A stretch of DNA of 64,000 nt, taken from NCBI RefSeq assembly GCF_041224595.1, contig NZ_JBGFGN010000103.1, positions 1 to 64,000 on the forward strand. The letters run 5' to 3'. How positions within the stretch are numbered: position 1 is the stretch's first letter; every line of letters starts with the position of its first letter. Made by a program: the position numbers and the translations under genes. A model generated the notes under the pieces. The model was given only the letters and a program-made list of their open reading frames with translations, was not told the origin of the DNA and did no database searches. The DNA is from Donghicola sp041224595. GTDB taxonomy: Bacteria > Pseudomonadota > Alphaproteobacteria > Rhodobacterales > Rhodobacteraceae. Of this stretch, positions 35,362 to 45,343 are shown piece by piece.

Positions 35362-36678
35362 TTAAACCAAAATCGGGACTTCTCCGGGGCAAACACCCCC
35401 CATGGCACGCGGCAGAGGTCCGCCGGTCGCCCAATCCAAAAGCTCGACACTGTGAACAATCGGCGTCTTTGTGCCGGAGCCGATCTGCATCATGCACCCG
35501 ATATTTCCGGCCGCGATGACGTCTGGTTGAATGGCTTCAAGGGTGCGCACTTTTCGTTCTTTGAGCTTACCGGAAATCTCGGGCTGCATCAGGTTGTAGG
35601 TTCCCGCGCTCCCGCAACACAAATGGCTATCTTGCGGTTCAAGCACCTGAAAACCAACTCTCTTCAACAGCTCTTTCGGCGCGGATTTCACTTGCTGACC
35701 ATGCTGAAGGGAGCATGCCGCGTGGTAGGCAACCCGCAAGTCCTTGTTTTCGCCTTCGGGGATGTCGAGCTTGAGCAAAAGCTCGCTGATATCCATTGCC
35801 AAAGCGGAAACTTGCTCGGCCGCGGCAGACAGCTCACTGTTTCTGAACATGTGCCAATAGTCTTTGACTGTCGTCCCGCAACCGCTGGTATTGATCACAA
35901 TTGCGTCCAAACCGCCCTGCTCGTATTCGCTCATCCATGCGCGGATATTTGCCGCCGCAGCGACATGGCTGTCGTTTTCACGCCCCATGTGATGCGTGAG
36001 AGCACCGCAGCATCCCGCATCTTTCGCGATCACCACCTCGCAGCCGAGTCTTCGGAGCAAACGTATAGTTGCATCATTGATGTCAGTGTTCAGCGCTTTT
36101 TGCGCGCAGCCTGTCATCAGCGCAACCCGCATCTTCTTTTTCGCAACGGGTTCGAAAGTCTGAGGCGCATCGTTGACGCTGACGGGTGGCACATATTTGG
36201 GCGCCATCTCAAGCATCGCTTTCAATCGTGGGTCAGGCACCAAGCCTTTGAACGGACGACCCAGTTTTGCCAAGAAAAGCGCGAACCGGAAGCGCGAGGG
36301 GTACGGCAGAATCTGCGCAAGCATCCAGCGCAGGGCGCGGTCGTGCCAAGGACGCGTATAGTTCTTTTCGATGTACGCACGTGCATGGTCAACCAGATGC
36401 ATGTAATGCACGCCCGACGGACATGTGGTCATGCAAGCCAGACAACTCAGGCAACGGTCCACGTGGCGCACGGTTTTTTCGTCCGGCACGCGGTTGTTTT
36501 CCAGCATATCCTTGATCAGATAGATGCGGCCACGGGGGCTATCCAGTTCATCCCCCAGCACCTGGTAGGTCGGGCAGGTTGCCGTACAAAACCCACAGTG
36601 AACGCAGGTCCGCAGGACCTCGTTGGCGCGCTTGGTGCCTGGATCCTGAAGCTGTTCGTCGGTGAAAAAAGTCTGCAT
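35362..36678 (-). CDS. glcF: Glycolate oxidase iron-sulfur subunit
   Basis: This 438-aa subunit passes electrons from the flavin subunits of glycolate dehydrogenase. It has two [4Fe-4S] motifs, CVHCGFCTATCP near residues 26-37 and CLSCLACMTTCPSG near 77-90, and two CCG domains with CCGALTHHMG near 222 and CCGSAGTYNL near 355. It starts 1 bp inside the end of glcE (TGATG). The complex oxidises glycolate to glyoxylate, which feeds central metabolism in many marine bacteria. Confidence 0.96.
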   Translation of the reverse strand: MQTFFTDEQLQDPGTKRANEVLRTCVHCGFCTATCPTYQVLGDELDSPRGRIYLIKDMLENNRVPDEKTVRHVDRCLSCLACMTTCPSGVHYMHLVDHARAYIEKNYTRPWHDRALRWMLAQILPYPSRFRFALFLAKLGRPFKGLVPDPRLKAMLEMAPKYVPPVSVNDAPQTFEPVAKKKMRVALMTGCAQKALNTDINDATIRLLRRLGCEVVIAKDAGCCGALTHHMGRENDSHVAAAANIRAWMSEYEQGGLDAIVINTSGCGTTVKDYWHMFRNSELSAAAEQVSALAMDISELLLKLDIPEGENKDLRVAYHAACSLQHGQQVKSAPKELLKRVGFQVLEPQDSHLCCGSAGTYNLMQPEISGKLKERKVRTLEAIQPDVIAAGNIGCMMQIGSGTKTPIVHSVELLDWATGGPLPRAMGGVCPGEVPILV

Positions 36679-37796
36679 CAGTTGGCTCCCATCAGTCCGG
36701 GGTTAAAAATCCCCTTGGGATCAAATTTCGCGCGCAGGCCCTCGGCCAATCGCGCATTGACGGGCGTTTCCGGATGAAAGCGCGCTTGCCCTGCCCCACG
36801 CACCAAAGTCGCGTGACCAGCCACACCCAACTGCGATCTCACATCCGATGCCTCGGGCACCACAGCCCAAATCAAGCCGCCCCCCCAATCCATCTGAGCT
36901 TTGGTCGCGTCGATCACCCTTAAAACCTCGGGTCCGTCAGACGGCTTCACTGAGATTCGCCATAGATCGCCCTTGGCCCCGACAAACCCCGTCAGATCGC
37001 GCACATAGCCCCAACCGGCGGTCACCCGCTCTGCATCTGTTTCGACGTGTACATCTCCGAACCGGCCGAGCATCTCCTTCAGCTTGCCGGTCCGGTAGTC
37101 CACTTGCGCGCCAAAGCCCTCGACACGCACCATGGTCACTGGCGTGCCGTCCATCCCTTCGGTCAAATGTGCCGCGCCGGTCACGTCATAGGGCGACCCC
37201 AGCGCCGCCGACATCGCAGCAACGGCGTCATCAGGCGACAGACCATCAATCAGAACGCAACCCTGCGCTTCTGGCAAAGGAAGAACCTTCATCGACACTT
37301 CAGTCATTACACCCAATGTGCCGTGCGCGCCCGCCATCAGTTTGACCAGATCATAGCCGGTCACGTTCTTCATCACGCGACCACCATTTTTAACTGCGGT
37401 GCCAAGGCCATCCACATAGCGCACACCCAGCAGAAAATCGCGGCAGGCGCCCGCTTGGATACGGCGCGGCCCACTCACGTTCATCGCAACCACACCGCCA
37501 ATCGTGGGCGCCCCATCAGTCCCGAGCACAGCACGTAAATCCGCAGGCTCGAAAGCCAACCGCTGCCCTTCGGCGGCCAGTGTCCCTTCAATCTCCCCGA
37601 GCGCTGTGCCCGCCTTCACCACCAGCGTCAGCGCGCCTGGTTCATATAACGAGATGCCCTTCAACCCAGACGTCTCAATGACATCCGTGCCCTGCGGCAC
37701 GATCCCAGCAGTCCCGCCACCGCGAATCCACAAGGGCGCATCCCGCCCTGCAATCAGTTCGGCCAACTCGGCCTCTGTCTCAGGTCGCATATTCAT
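36678..37796 (-). CDS. glcE: Glycolate oxidase FAD-binding subunit
   Basis: This 372-aa subunit has the shortened FAD-linked oxidase domain typical of GlcE: PLWIRGGGTAGIV near residues 20-32 and GDGAP/VVAMNVSGPRRIQAGACRD near 95-113. The ATG at 37796 is chosen; a second ATG two codons later is equally possible. Its ribosome binding region coincides with motif copy D. It lies 78 bp after glcD and overlaps glcF by 1 bp. Confidence 0.92.
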   Translation of the reverse strand: MNMRPETEAELAELIAGRDAPLWIRGGGTAGIVPQGTDVIETSGLKGISLYEPGALTLVVKAGTALGEIEGTLAAEGQRLAFEPADLRAVLGTDGAPTIGGVVAMNVSGPRRIQAGACRDFLLGVRYVDGLGTAVKNGGRVMKNVTGYDLVKLMAGAHGTLGVMTEVSMKVLPLPEAQGCVLIDGLSPDDAVAAMSAALGSPYDVTGAAHLTEGMDGTPVTMVRVEGFGAQVDYRTGKLKEMLGRFGDVHVETDAERVTAGWGYVRDLTGFVGAKGDLWRISVKPSDGPEVLRVIDATKAQMDWGGGLIWAVVPEASDVRSQLGVAGHATLVRGAGQARFHPETPVNARLAEGLRAKFDPKGIFNPGLMGAN

Positions 37797-37817
37797 CTTT
37801 GTCCAAATACTCTCGGG
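37794..37817 (-). repeat. Copy D of the dispersed motif, in the glcD-glcE gap
   Basis: On the minus strand CGAGAGTATTTGG is followed by ACAAAGATGAA. It matches the GAGTATTT...CAAAGA form and includes the glcE start codon, so it may supply the weak ribosome binding site. Confidence 0.4.
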
Positions 37818-37874
37818 GGTGAATTGGGCCCTAGGCCCAAGAGGGGGCAGACAGCCCCCATACCCGGCTTCCAT

Positions 37875-39323
37875 TCATTCGGCGGCGATTTTCACAGCGC
37901 GGCGCGCCTCGGACGACGCCAGCGGAAAGACCTTGGTGGGGTTTAAAAGCCACGCCGGATCAAACACGTCTTTCACTGCCATCTGAGCCTCCAGATCAAC
38001 CGGATCGAACTGGTCCACCATCAAATCGCGCTTTTCGATACCGACTCCGTGCTCACCGGTCAGGCAACCACCGACCTCGACGCACAGTCGCAAAATGTCC
38101 GCGCCAAAGGCTTCACACAGTTCCAACTGACCAGGCTCGTTCGCATTATACAGGATCAACGGATGCATGTTGCCGTCACCCGCATGGAAGACGTTTGCCA
38201 CGCCGAGCCCATATTGCTTCGACAGCTCGCCAATCCGGCGCAGCACTTCGGGCAGGGCCGAAACGGGGATTGTCCCATCCAAGCACATATAGTCGTTGAT
38301 CTGCCCCATCGCGCCAAAGGCAGACTTGCGCCCCAGCCAAATCCGATAGGCCTCGTCTGCATCCGCTGCCTCTCGATAGTCCACGGGGTTGTGGGCGGCG
38401 GCGATCTCTTTGATCAGCCCCAACTGGTGCTGAATTTCCTCGGGGCTACCCTCGACCTCGATAATCAGCAGCGCTTCACACATGGGGTATCCCGCCTTGG
38501 CAAAGGCCTCGCAGGCCTCGATGCAAGGGCGGTCCATGAATTCGATCGCCACGGGCAACACGCCAGCCTTGATGATATCCGACACACAGGCCCCCGCGCC
38601 CTCGTTCGTGTCAAAGCCCATCAGCACTGGCAACGCCCCTTCGGGTTTTGCCAGAATGCGCAGGGTCGCCTCGGTCACGACACCAAGCTGCCCTTCGGAC
38701 CCACAGATCACCCCCAGCAAGTCCAAGCCCGCCGCGTCCAGATGCGCGCCTCCGATCTCGGTGACGGTGCCGTCCATCAGCACCATGGTCACGCCCATCA
38801 GGTTGTTCGTGGTCACGCCGTACTTCAAGCAGTGGGCCCCACCCGAATTCATCGCGATGTTCCCTGCGATCGCACAGGCCAACTGCGAAGACGGGTCAGG
38901 CGCGTAGAAGAAACCATCTGCCTCCACCGCCACCGTGACACTCAGGTTCGTGCGTCCGGTTTGCACACGGATAAAGCGGTTGTCGTAGTCGGTCTCCAGC
39001 ACCTCGTTCATACGCGCCACGCCAAGGATCACTGAATCTGCCGTTGGCAGCGCCCCACCCGCGAGCGAGGTTCCCGACCCGCGAGGCACCACAGGCACCC
39101 CCAGATCATGGCAAATCCGCAGCACCTCAGAAACCTCTTGGGTCGAGGCAGGCAACACCGCCGCCAAGGGCGGACAGCGGTACGCCGTCAGCGCGTCGCA
39201 TTCATAGGCGCGGGTCTCGGACTCTTCGTGGATGACCGCATCTTCTGGCAAAACCTCGGACAGTCGCCTGACCAATTCTGCCTTCTTTGCCAGAATAGTG
39301 GGGTTTGGTGCTGGCATTTCCAT
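37875..39323 (-). CDS. glcD: Glycolate oxidase FAD-linked subunit
   Basis: This 482-aa flavoprotein oxidises glycolate (or D-lactate) to glyoxylate. The FAD-binding signature VPVVPRGSGTSLAGGALP lies near residues 77-94, and the C-terminal FAD-linked oxidase domain contains NVFHAGDGNMHPLI and GEHGVGIEKRDLM near 425-437. The ATG at 39323 is set by GGAGGAG seven bases upstream. It is the first gene of glcDEF. The opposing DUF599 gene is divergent. Confidence 0.96.
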   Translation of the reverse strand: MEMPAPNPTILAKKAELVRRLSEVLPEDAVIHEESETRAYECDALTAYRCPPLAAVLPASTQEVSEVLRICHDLGVPVVPRGSGTSLAGGALPTADSVILGVARMNEVLETDYDNRFIRVQTGRTNLSVTVAVEADGFFYAPDPSSQLACAIAGNIAMNSGGAHCLKYGVTTNNLMGVTMVLMDGTVTEIGGAHLDAAGLDLLGVICGSEGQLGVVTEATLRILAKPEGALPVLMGFDTNEGAGACVSDIIKAGVLPVAIEFMDRPCIEACEAFAKAGYPMCEALLIIEVEGSPEEIQHQLGLIKEIAAAHNPVDYREAADADEAYRIWLGRKSAFGAMGQINDYMCLDGTIPVSALPEVLRRIGELSKQYGLGVANVFHAGDGNMHPLILYNANEPGQLELCEAFGADILRLCVEVGGCLTGEHGVGIEKRDLMVDQFDPVDLEAQMAVKDVFDPAWLLNPTKVFPLASSEARRAVKIAAE

Positions 39324-39416
39324 AGCGGGCTCCTCCTCGACTTGGCGCGTCTGGTCAAAAAATATAACCAATTTTTCCATCTGGCAAGAACCAAGCGTCC
39401 AAACTACAGTGCAGGC

Positions 39417-40136
39417 ATGACTTGGCTCGACCGTATCACCCTGTTTGAAATCGCAGATTTCTGTGCTGTCACCTTGATGGTGATCGCGTGGCTACTGATT
39501 GGCCTACGCATCGAAAATCCCGGAAAAAACCCAAGTGTTTCGGTACTTATGGCCCAGTATCGGCGCGAATGGCTAAAGCACATGGTAACACGCCAACCGC
39601 GAATCTTTGACGCAACGATCCTGAGCGGTTTGCGACAGGCGACCAGTTTCTTTGCGTCGGCCAGCATGATTGCCCTTGGCGGCGGGTTCGCAGCAATTGG
39701 CAACTCCGAACAGCTGCAAGGCGTGGCCGAGGATCTGACACTCGACACCTCGCCTGCTGTGGTGTGGGAAATCAAGATTCTGTTCATCATGGTCTTTCTG
39801 ACCAATGCGTTCCTGAAGTTCGTGTGGTCCAACCGTCTCTTTGGCTACTGCGCTGTACTGATGGCCGCCGTTTCCAACGATCCAAACGACCCAACAGCCT
39901 ATGTCCGCGCGGACAAGTCGGCCTCTTTGAACATCAGCGCCGCACGCGCATTCAATCGCGGCCTGCGGTCGGTCTACTTTTCGCTTGGCGCCAGCGCGTG
40001 GTTGCTCGGCCCTTGGGCCCTGTTTGGCGCGACGGTCTTTACGGTGAGTGTGTTGTGGCGGCGCGAGTTTGCCTCAAAATCCCGCCAAGTCCTGATGGAT
40101 ACCAGCGACGGAATGCCCCCACCCACGGGCTTGTGA
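39417..40136 (+). CDS. DUF599 family membrane protein
   Basis: This 239-aa inner-membrane protein has four hydrophobic segments, near residues 10-27, 75-92, 118-138 and 190-215, and the DUF599 features RREWLKHMVTRQPRIFDATI and FLKFVWSNRLFGYCAVLMAAV. The family is widespread and uncharacterised. The start at 39417 is a good first ATG; the open frame further upstream is antisense to glcD. It precedes the broken secreted protein gene by 37 bp. Confidence 0.85.
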   Translation: MTWLDRITLFEIADFCAVTLMVIAWLLIGLRIENPGKNPSVSVLMAQYRREWLKHMVTRQPRIFDATILSGLRQATSFFASASMIALGGGFAAIGNSEQLQGVAEDLTLDTSPAVVWEIKILFIMVFLTNAFLKFVWSNRLFGYCAVLMAAVSNDPNDPTAYVRADKSASLNISAARAFNRGLRSVYFSLGASAWLLGPWALFGATVFTVSVLWRREFASKSRQVLMDTSDGMPPPTGL

Positions 40137-40172
40137 GAGTTGAAAGGCCAAGACTCATGTTAGGGTCTGGCC

Positions 40173-40540
40173 ATGCTCAAATCCGCGATATTCCTCTCAA
40201 TTTTCCTATCTATGCCCTTGTCGATTCCTGCTCTAGCGGGGGAGGGTAAGGTGGAAAAGGCGACTGCCAAACCATGGGAATGGGATGGCGGATCGAAGTG
40301 ACGGTGCGCCACGAAGACACGGGATGGCAGCATTATATCGACTACTGGATCGTCGAAACTCAGACGGGTCAGGAAATCGGTCGGCGCAAGCTCTTGCATC
40401 CACATGTAGATGAGCAACCCTTCACGCGATCGCTGTCCAGCCTGAATGTGCCCGACGGACTGCGGCGGGTCTATATCCGCCTGCACTGCAAGCGTGATGG
40501 GCTATCGAAAACGCGTTACTTGGTAAAGCTACGGAACTAA
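40173..40540 (+). pseudogene. Frameshifted gene for a small secreted protein
   Basis: An ATG at 40173 opens a frame with a clear signal peptide (MLKSAIFLSIFL then PLSIPALA) that stops at 40299-40301 after AKPWEWDGGSK. A second frame, open from before 40274 to 40540, carries the rest: WRIEVTVRHEDTGWQHY near its start and LHPHVDEQPFTRSLS in the middle. The two frames differ by -1 and meet around 40274-40301. This pattern is that of one exported protein of about 120 residues with a single missing base. A sequencing error, real decay or, less likely, programmed frameshifting would each explain it. The full-length form looks like a periplasmic beta-sandwich protein of unknown role. Confidence 0.65.
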
Positions 40541-40547
40541 GTCAGGC

Positions 40548-42599
40548 TCAGTTCCGCCCTTCGCGCAGCCATGCCCCGATCACCAGACCAGAGATCACCA
40601 AGAGCACCATCCAAGCCGGCAGCAACGGGACACGGCTAATATCACGTGCCTCTGACGCATCCCGCGGCGTGAGACCAATCCAGCCACGCCCGATCGCAGG
40701 ACGACCCGGGCGCACGTCGCGGATCGAAGGAAGGCCATCAGTCATCCGCCAGACGCCCCCACCCGTGGCAGCCAAAACAGGATCAAGCAGCGCACCGCTG
40801 GCAATTGTCTCTTCGAACTCGCGGGGTGCCGCAGGGCCAAGGCCAATGACGATCTCGTGCTCACCTTCTGCCAGACGATAGAGCCCCATTTCATCGCCTG
40901 TGATCAAAGCCTCGTAGTGGCCCGGAGACATTTCTTCGAGAATGACTTCGCTTTCGGTTCCGTCGGGCGCTGTGACCGTCACCGCACCAACGTCTCCGGT
41001 CAGGGATCGCCTGACGATGCGAATTTCCTGACCAATGGCTTCGGCGGTTAACGATTCCTCTTCCAGTTCAGGCTCGCCCATCATCCAGTGCGCCAGACGG
41101 CGCAGCAGTTCCAGTTGGGGTCCGCCCCCTTCGAAACCGCGCCCCCAGAGCCAAGCTTGATCGGACGCAAGCAGCGCAACACGCCCCTCTCCTACACGAT
41201 CCAGAATCAAAAGCGGCAGGTCATTGATGCCCGACATCACCACATCGCCGCCTTGGGGATCGACCTCAATCTGGCGCAGCCAACGGCCCCAATCCGGATC
41301 GACGTCAAGGGGTGCGAGCCCCTCGGTTACGGGATGGCGTTGTCCCGTTTCAGTCACACGGGGCACATAGGCCTGTTCGAGAACACGCGCTGTTGGCTCA
41401 CCTGGCAGAACCTCTCCTAGAGGAGAGCGAAAGAGGCTTTCGGCACCGGCGTAGTCCGGCCCGGCCGAGACCAGAACCGCCCCACCGTTTTCGATGTAAT
41501 TCCGAACGTTGTCCAAATAGAGCGCAGGAAGGATGCCCCTCCGTTTGTAGCGGTCGAAAATAATCAGATCAAAGTCGTCGATCTTTTCCAGAAACAGCTC
41601 TCTGGTTGGAAACGCGATCAAAGAGAGTTCGGTGACCGGCACGCCATCCTGCTTTTCCGGAGGACGGAGGATCGTGAAATGCACCAAGTCCACCGAGCTA
41701 TCGGACTTCAGTAGGTTGCGCCACGTCCGCTCGCCCGCGTGGGGCACGCCAGAGACCAGAAGGACAGACAATCGATCCCGCACGCCATTCATCTGAACGA
41801 GCGCGCTGTTGTTATGGTCGGTCAGCTCGCCTTCGGCGGCAGTGACCTTGAATTCGATGACGTTGCGCCCCGCATGGGACAAGGTCACCGGCAATTCCAT
41901 GTCTTGCCCCACCGGCACCAGAACAGTCCGCGCCGGAGCGCCGTCAACGGAAACCGATAGCTCTGCGGGTCCAATTCCGCTTGGGACCGCGCCCTGATCT
42001 TCGACCCTTAGGGTTAGGGTAATTTCCTCTCCGAGGATCGCAAAAGCCGGGGCATTGCTTACCACCAGCCGCCGGTCCCAATCAGTTTCCTGACCGGACA
42101 GCATCAGATGGAGCGGCGCGGGCAAATCAGGCGCAGCGGGCAGATCATGAAGACGTCCATCCGAGAGCAGAATTGCGCCTGCGATACGGGCTTTCGGCTC
42201 TTCGGCGATGGCCTCGGCAAGGGCGCTCATCATTTGAGTGCCCGCGTTTTCAGTCCCGTCACCGACGGTAATCCGACGCACTTCAGTGTTGGGACGTTCA
42301 GCCAAGCGCTGCGCCATCGCTTCGGCGGCTTCAGCAGTCTGAAATGCCCGGTCCGACAGCCGCTGGCTGGCGCTGCGATCCTCGACCAACAATACGATAT
42401 CCGAGAGTTGCGCCGCTGTTTCCTCTTGCAGCGCAGGCCCTGCCAGAGCCGCGGCAATGACGCCAAGGGCGAGCCCCCGCAAGATCCACCCAGAGAGCCG
42501 GCGGACATATGCCAGTGCTGTGACTGCCACGGCCAATGCTACCGCGCCATACACGATCCAAAGCGGGACAAGGGGTGCGAATGCGATTTCGTATGTCAT
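40548..42599 (-). CDS. Large membrane-anchored protein of the MoxR/DUF58 operon, glutamine-amidotransferase-like domain
   Basis: This 683-aa protein has two N-terminal membrane helices (about residues 7-31 and 36-57), a long extracytoplasmic part and one C-terminal helix (660-678) ending in REGRN. The middle part has DLIIFDRYKRRGILPALYLDN and AVLVSAGPDYAGAESLF, like the class I glutamine amidotransferase fold of DUF4159-type partners, but no catalytic Cys-His-Glu triad is evident. It overlaps the DUF4159 gene by 4 bp and is the last gene of the operon. Its function is not known. Confidence 0.82.
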   Translation of the reverse strand: MTYEIAFAPLVPLWIVYGAVALAVAVTALAYVRRLSGWILRGLALGVIAAALAGPALQEETAAQLSDIVLLVEDRSASQRLSDRAFQTAEAAEAMAQRLAERPNTEVRRITVGDGTENAGTQMMSALAEAIAEEPKARIAGAILLSDGRLHDLPAAPDLPAPLHLMLSGQETDWDRRLVVSNAPAFAILGEEITLTLRVEDQGAVPSGIGPAELSVSVDGAPARTVLVPVGQDMELPVTLSHAGRNVIEFKVTAAEGELTDHNNSALVQMNGVRDRLSVLLVSGVPHAGERTWRNLLKSDSSVDLVHFTILRPPEKQDGVPVTELSLIAFPTRELFLEKIDDFDLIIFDRYKRRGILPALYLDNVRNYIENGGAVLVSAGPDYAGAESLFRSPLGEVLPGEPTARVLEQAYVPRVTETGQRHPVTEGLAPLDVDPDWGRWLRQIEVDPQGGDVVMSGINDLPLLILDRVGEGRVALLASDQAWLWGRGFEGGGPQLELLRRLAHWMMGEPELEEESLTAEAIGQEIRIVRRSLTGDVGAVTVTAPDGTESEVILEEMSPGHYEALITGDEMGLYRLAEGEHEIVIGLGPAAPREFEETIASGALLDPVLAATGGGVWRMTDGLPSIRDVRPGRPAIGRGWIGLTPRDASEARDISRVPLLPAWMVLLVISGLVIGAWLREGRN

Positions 42600-45343
42600 T
42601 GACCCAACCTGTCCAACAGAGCAGGCACATGTACCTGATCCGATTTATAATTTCCGGTCAGCACATGCATCACCAGATTGACCCCGAACCGGAATGCCAT
42701 CTCGCGCTGCCGCTCGCCTGTGTAACCCCGCCCGACCGTTCGCAAAGAGTAACCAGCATCGTCAATCGCCCAAGCGCTGGCCCAATCATTGCCGCCAACC
42801 ACCACGGGTGTTACGCCGTCGTTCAGATCACGGAACGGCATACCCTCGATCTGGATGGCATCTTCGGGGGCGGCCTCCACCCAGACATCCCGGCTGCTGT
42901 AGCGGCCCGGAAAATCTTGCAGAAGATAAAAGGCGCGGGTCAGAACATGATCCTCGGGAATGGGTTCGAGCGGCGGAATATCCAAAGGCGCAGCCAGTTC
43001 CCGCAGCTTTTGGCCTTCGGGCGAATTGGCTCCGAAACGCGAGGTATCTGCATCTCGCGTATCAAATAGAACCATGCCGCCACCGCGAAGGTATTCGTTC
43101 AACTTTGCGTAGGCCGCATCGGACGGGCGCTGCTGTTCCGGCGTAATCGGCCAGTATAGCAAAGGGTAGAACGCAAGTTCATCCCTCTCCAAATCTACGG
43201 AACGTGGCTCGCTTGGCTCGACAGAGGTCCGGTCGAACAGCGTCCGAGACAGCCCGCGCATGGCGGCCAGCGACAGCGCATCCAGCGTCGCGTCTCCTGT
43301 CAGGATGTTGGCGAATGTCACCTCGCCCGCAGCCAGAATCTGATCGTCAGGAACCGAAGGCATGTCTTCTTGAGCACGGGTTTCGACCGGCACAGAGAGG
43401 ATGAACAGCCCCGCAAGGGTTGCCGCGACCCCGCGGCGTAAACGGCCGCCCACAGCGAGTGACGCTAGCAAATCCGCCGTCAACAAAAGCGCTGCAAGGG
43501 TCAAAAAGACGCCTCCCAAGGGTTGTGAATCCGGCGCGACCAGAGGCTGAACAGTTACCGATGCAGGCCAGACGACAGGCGCCAAAATGGTATCCTCTTC
43601 GATCAGGTTGCGGGACAGGCGGCGACCCTCGGACTCATAAAGACCGGGACGTAGATCAGTTCCGAGAGGGCGCTCAAATAGGTTTGTGCCTGCCACGCCG
43701 GGCAAAGAGTCCCCGCTCTGAAGACGCCCGAACCCATCTAGGACCTGCGCAGGCTGCCAAGTTGTCCCTTCGAGTTGCGCTGCATCTGGCCGCTCTGTGC
43801 GCGACGAAATCGACAGCCGTTCCAGCATTTGGACAAACAGACCCGACAGGGGCAAAGAGCTCCATTCCGCATTTGCAGTCACATGGAAAAGCACAATTTG
43901 CCCCGCCCCATGCGCTTTGCGGGTCACCAGCGGAGTCCCATCTGCGAGGCTGGCAATGACCCGTTCGCTGAGCGTTGGATCAGGTTGCGCCATGACCTGG
44001 GAAGTCACGTCCACATCATCAGGCAAAGCCAGCCCGACAAAGGGGCTGCTGTCTGGGAACGGTGCAAGTGTTTTGGGATCGCCCCAACTCATTGCCCCGC
44101 CAACACTACGGCCCCCAGCCCTGAGACGAACGGGCAGCAAAGGATCCTCCGCGTCGCGCGAGACATCGCTGGCTGCCAGTCTGGGACCGGCAAAGCGGAC
44201 CAGCTGTCCACCACCTTCGATCCACTCCAAAAGCTGCTCTTCTTCCTGCGGTGCAAGACGCGCCACGTCGGCCAGAATGATGCTGTCAGGGTTGGCCAGT
44301 AGGATATCTTCGAGACTACCGTCCAGCAAATCGGCGGTCGGTTCCAACGCTTGCCGCAGATAATGCAGCGGGGACAACAGATCGATCGCCTCGCGGTCGC
44401 GCCCGCCATCAATCAGAGCGACTTCGCGGCGCTGCATCCGGTCATCGGTGAGTGTTACCGCTCCCGCGCTGCGCAGGCCATCAATTGCAAATCGTCCAAC
44501 GCGCGCCCGCAACTCGGTAGGTAAATCCATGTTTGTCGTTGCTTCGGTCGCACCAGCCTCGAATTGCGCGGTCGCAGTTCCAAGCACACGTTCGACACCA
44601 GACGGATCAGGGCCCAAAGCAGAGATCTGCATCTCTTCGGCTGCGCCAGGTCGAAGCCGCTCCGCAGTAAGCGCCACTTCGCCGCCCTCGGCCAAAGGAG
44701 TCCGAAGAACGACCGGAGTGCGACCTGTTTCGAAAACAGTCAGATTACCACGCGCGGCCAGATCCTCGGCCAATGTTCCACGGCCTTCATATTCCAGACC
44801 ATCGCTCAGCCACCACGTCTCGAAATTTCCATCAGGCAACACCACGTCAAAACGCGGGGACCACGGGGCGGGAACCAAGCCCGGAAGCCCCTCGATCACT
44901 GCAGAGGCATCCTGAAAGGTGACCTGAGCGGGCGCGGTCAAAGACAGAACGGCCACCGATCTGCCATTGCGCCCCGCTTCAGCCAACATGGGCTCGAGCC
45001 GCGCGATGCGCCCACGCCAGTCTGCCGCGCTCGCCCATGTTGCATCCAGTACAACCAGCAATGGCCCGCGTCCGTTTTGACGAGAATCCGGATTCAGCAC
45101 AGGACCAGCCAGACCAATGATCACCGCCGCAACTGCCAGCATCCGCAAGAGTAGCAGCCACCACGGGGTCTTGTCGCTCTGGTGTTCGTCGTCCTTGAGC
45201 CCAAGCAGCAACGAGACCGCAGGAAATTTGCGCCGTACAGGCGCAGGCGGCACAGCACGAAGCAGGAACCACAGCACAGGAAGCGCCAGAAGCCCCGCCA
45301 AAAGCCACGGTGCCGCGAATCCCAAAGCTCCGAAAACCGCCAT
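42596..45343 (-). CDS. BatA-like and DUF4159 domain membrane protein
   Basis: This 915-aa protein begins with the BatA-type N-terminal module: two helices near residues 8-28 and 60-82 around VPPAPVRRKFPAVSLLLGLKD. A VWA-like region follows (VVLDATWASAADWRGRIARLE near 95-115). Two more helices lie near 630-670, and the C-terminal 245 residues are DUF4159 (TFANILTGDATLDALSLAA, LLYWPITPEQQRPSDAAY, GGGMVLFDTRDADTSRFG). The protein is thought to sit in the inner membrane with soluble domains on one side. It starts right after the DUF58 stop (TAAATG). The family is commonly linked to MoxR ATPases. Confidence 0.88.
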   Translation of the reverse strand: MAVFGALGFAAPWLLAGLLALPVLWFLLRAVPPAPVRRKFPAVSLLLGLKDDEHQSDKTPWWLLLLRMLAVAAVIIGLAGPVLNPDSRQNGRGPLLVVLDATWASAADWRGRIARLEPMLAEAGRNGRSVAVLSLTAPAQVTFQDASAVIEGLPGLVPAPWSPRFDVVLPDGNFETWWLSDGLEYEGRGTLAEDLAARGNLTVFETGRTPVVLRTPLAEGGEVALTAERLRPGAAEEMQISALGPDPSGVERVLGTATAQFEAGATEATTNMDLPTELRARVGRFAIDGLRSAGAVTLTDDRMQRREVALIDGGRDREAIDLLSPLHYLRQALEPTADLLDGSLEDILLANPDSIILADVARLAPQEEEQLLEWIEGGGQLVRFAGPRLAASDVSRDAEDPLLPVRLRAGGRSVGGAMSWGDPKTLAPFPDSSPFVGLALPDDVDVTSQVMAQPDPTLSERVIASLADGTPLVTRKAHGAGQIVLFHVTANAEWSSLPLSGLFVQMLERLSISSRTERPDAAQLEGTTWQPAQVLDGFGRLQSGDSLPGVAGTNLFERPLGTDLRPGLYESEGRRLSRNLIEEDTILAPVVWPASVTVQPLVAPDSQPLGGVFLTLAALLLTADLLASLAVGGRLRRGVAATLAGLFILSVPVETRAQEDMPSVPDDQILAAGEVTFANILTGDATLDALSLAAMRGLSRTLFDRTSVEPSEPRSVDLERDELAFYPLLYWPITPEQQRPSDAAYAKLNEYLRGGGMVLFDTRDADTSRFGANSPEGQKLRELAAPLDIPPLEPIPEDHVLTRAFYLLQDFPGRYSSRDVWVEAAPEDAIQIEGMPFRDLNDGVTPVVVGGNDWASAWAIDDAGYSLRTVGRGYTGERQREMAFRFGVNLVMHVLTGNYKSDQVHVPALLDRLGQ

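Noticed and set aside
35452..36777. 441-codon open frame on the plus strand
   Set aside because: It is antisense to glcF, which has clear iron-sulfur motifs.
40274..40301. Programmed -1 frameshifting in the secreted protein gene
   Set aside because: No X-XXY-YYZ heptamer or downstream stem was seen at the junction. A lost base or sequencing error is the simpler reading.
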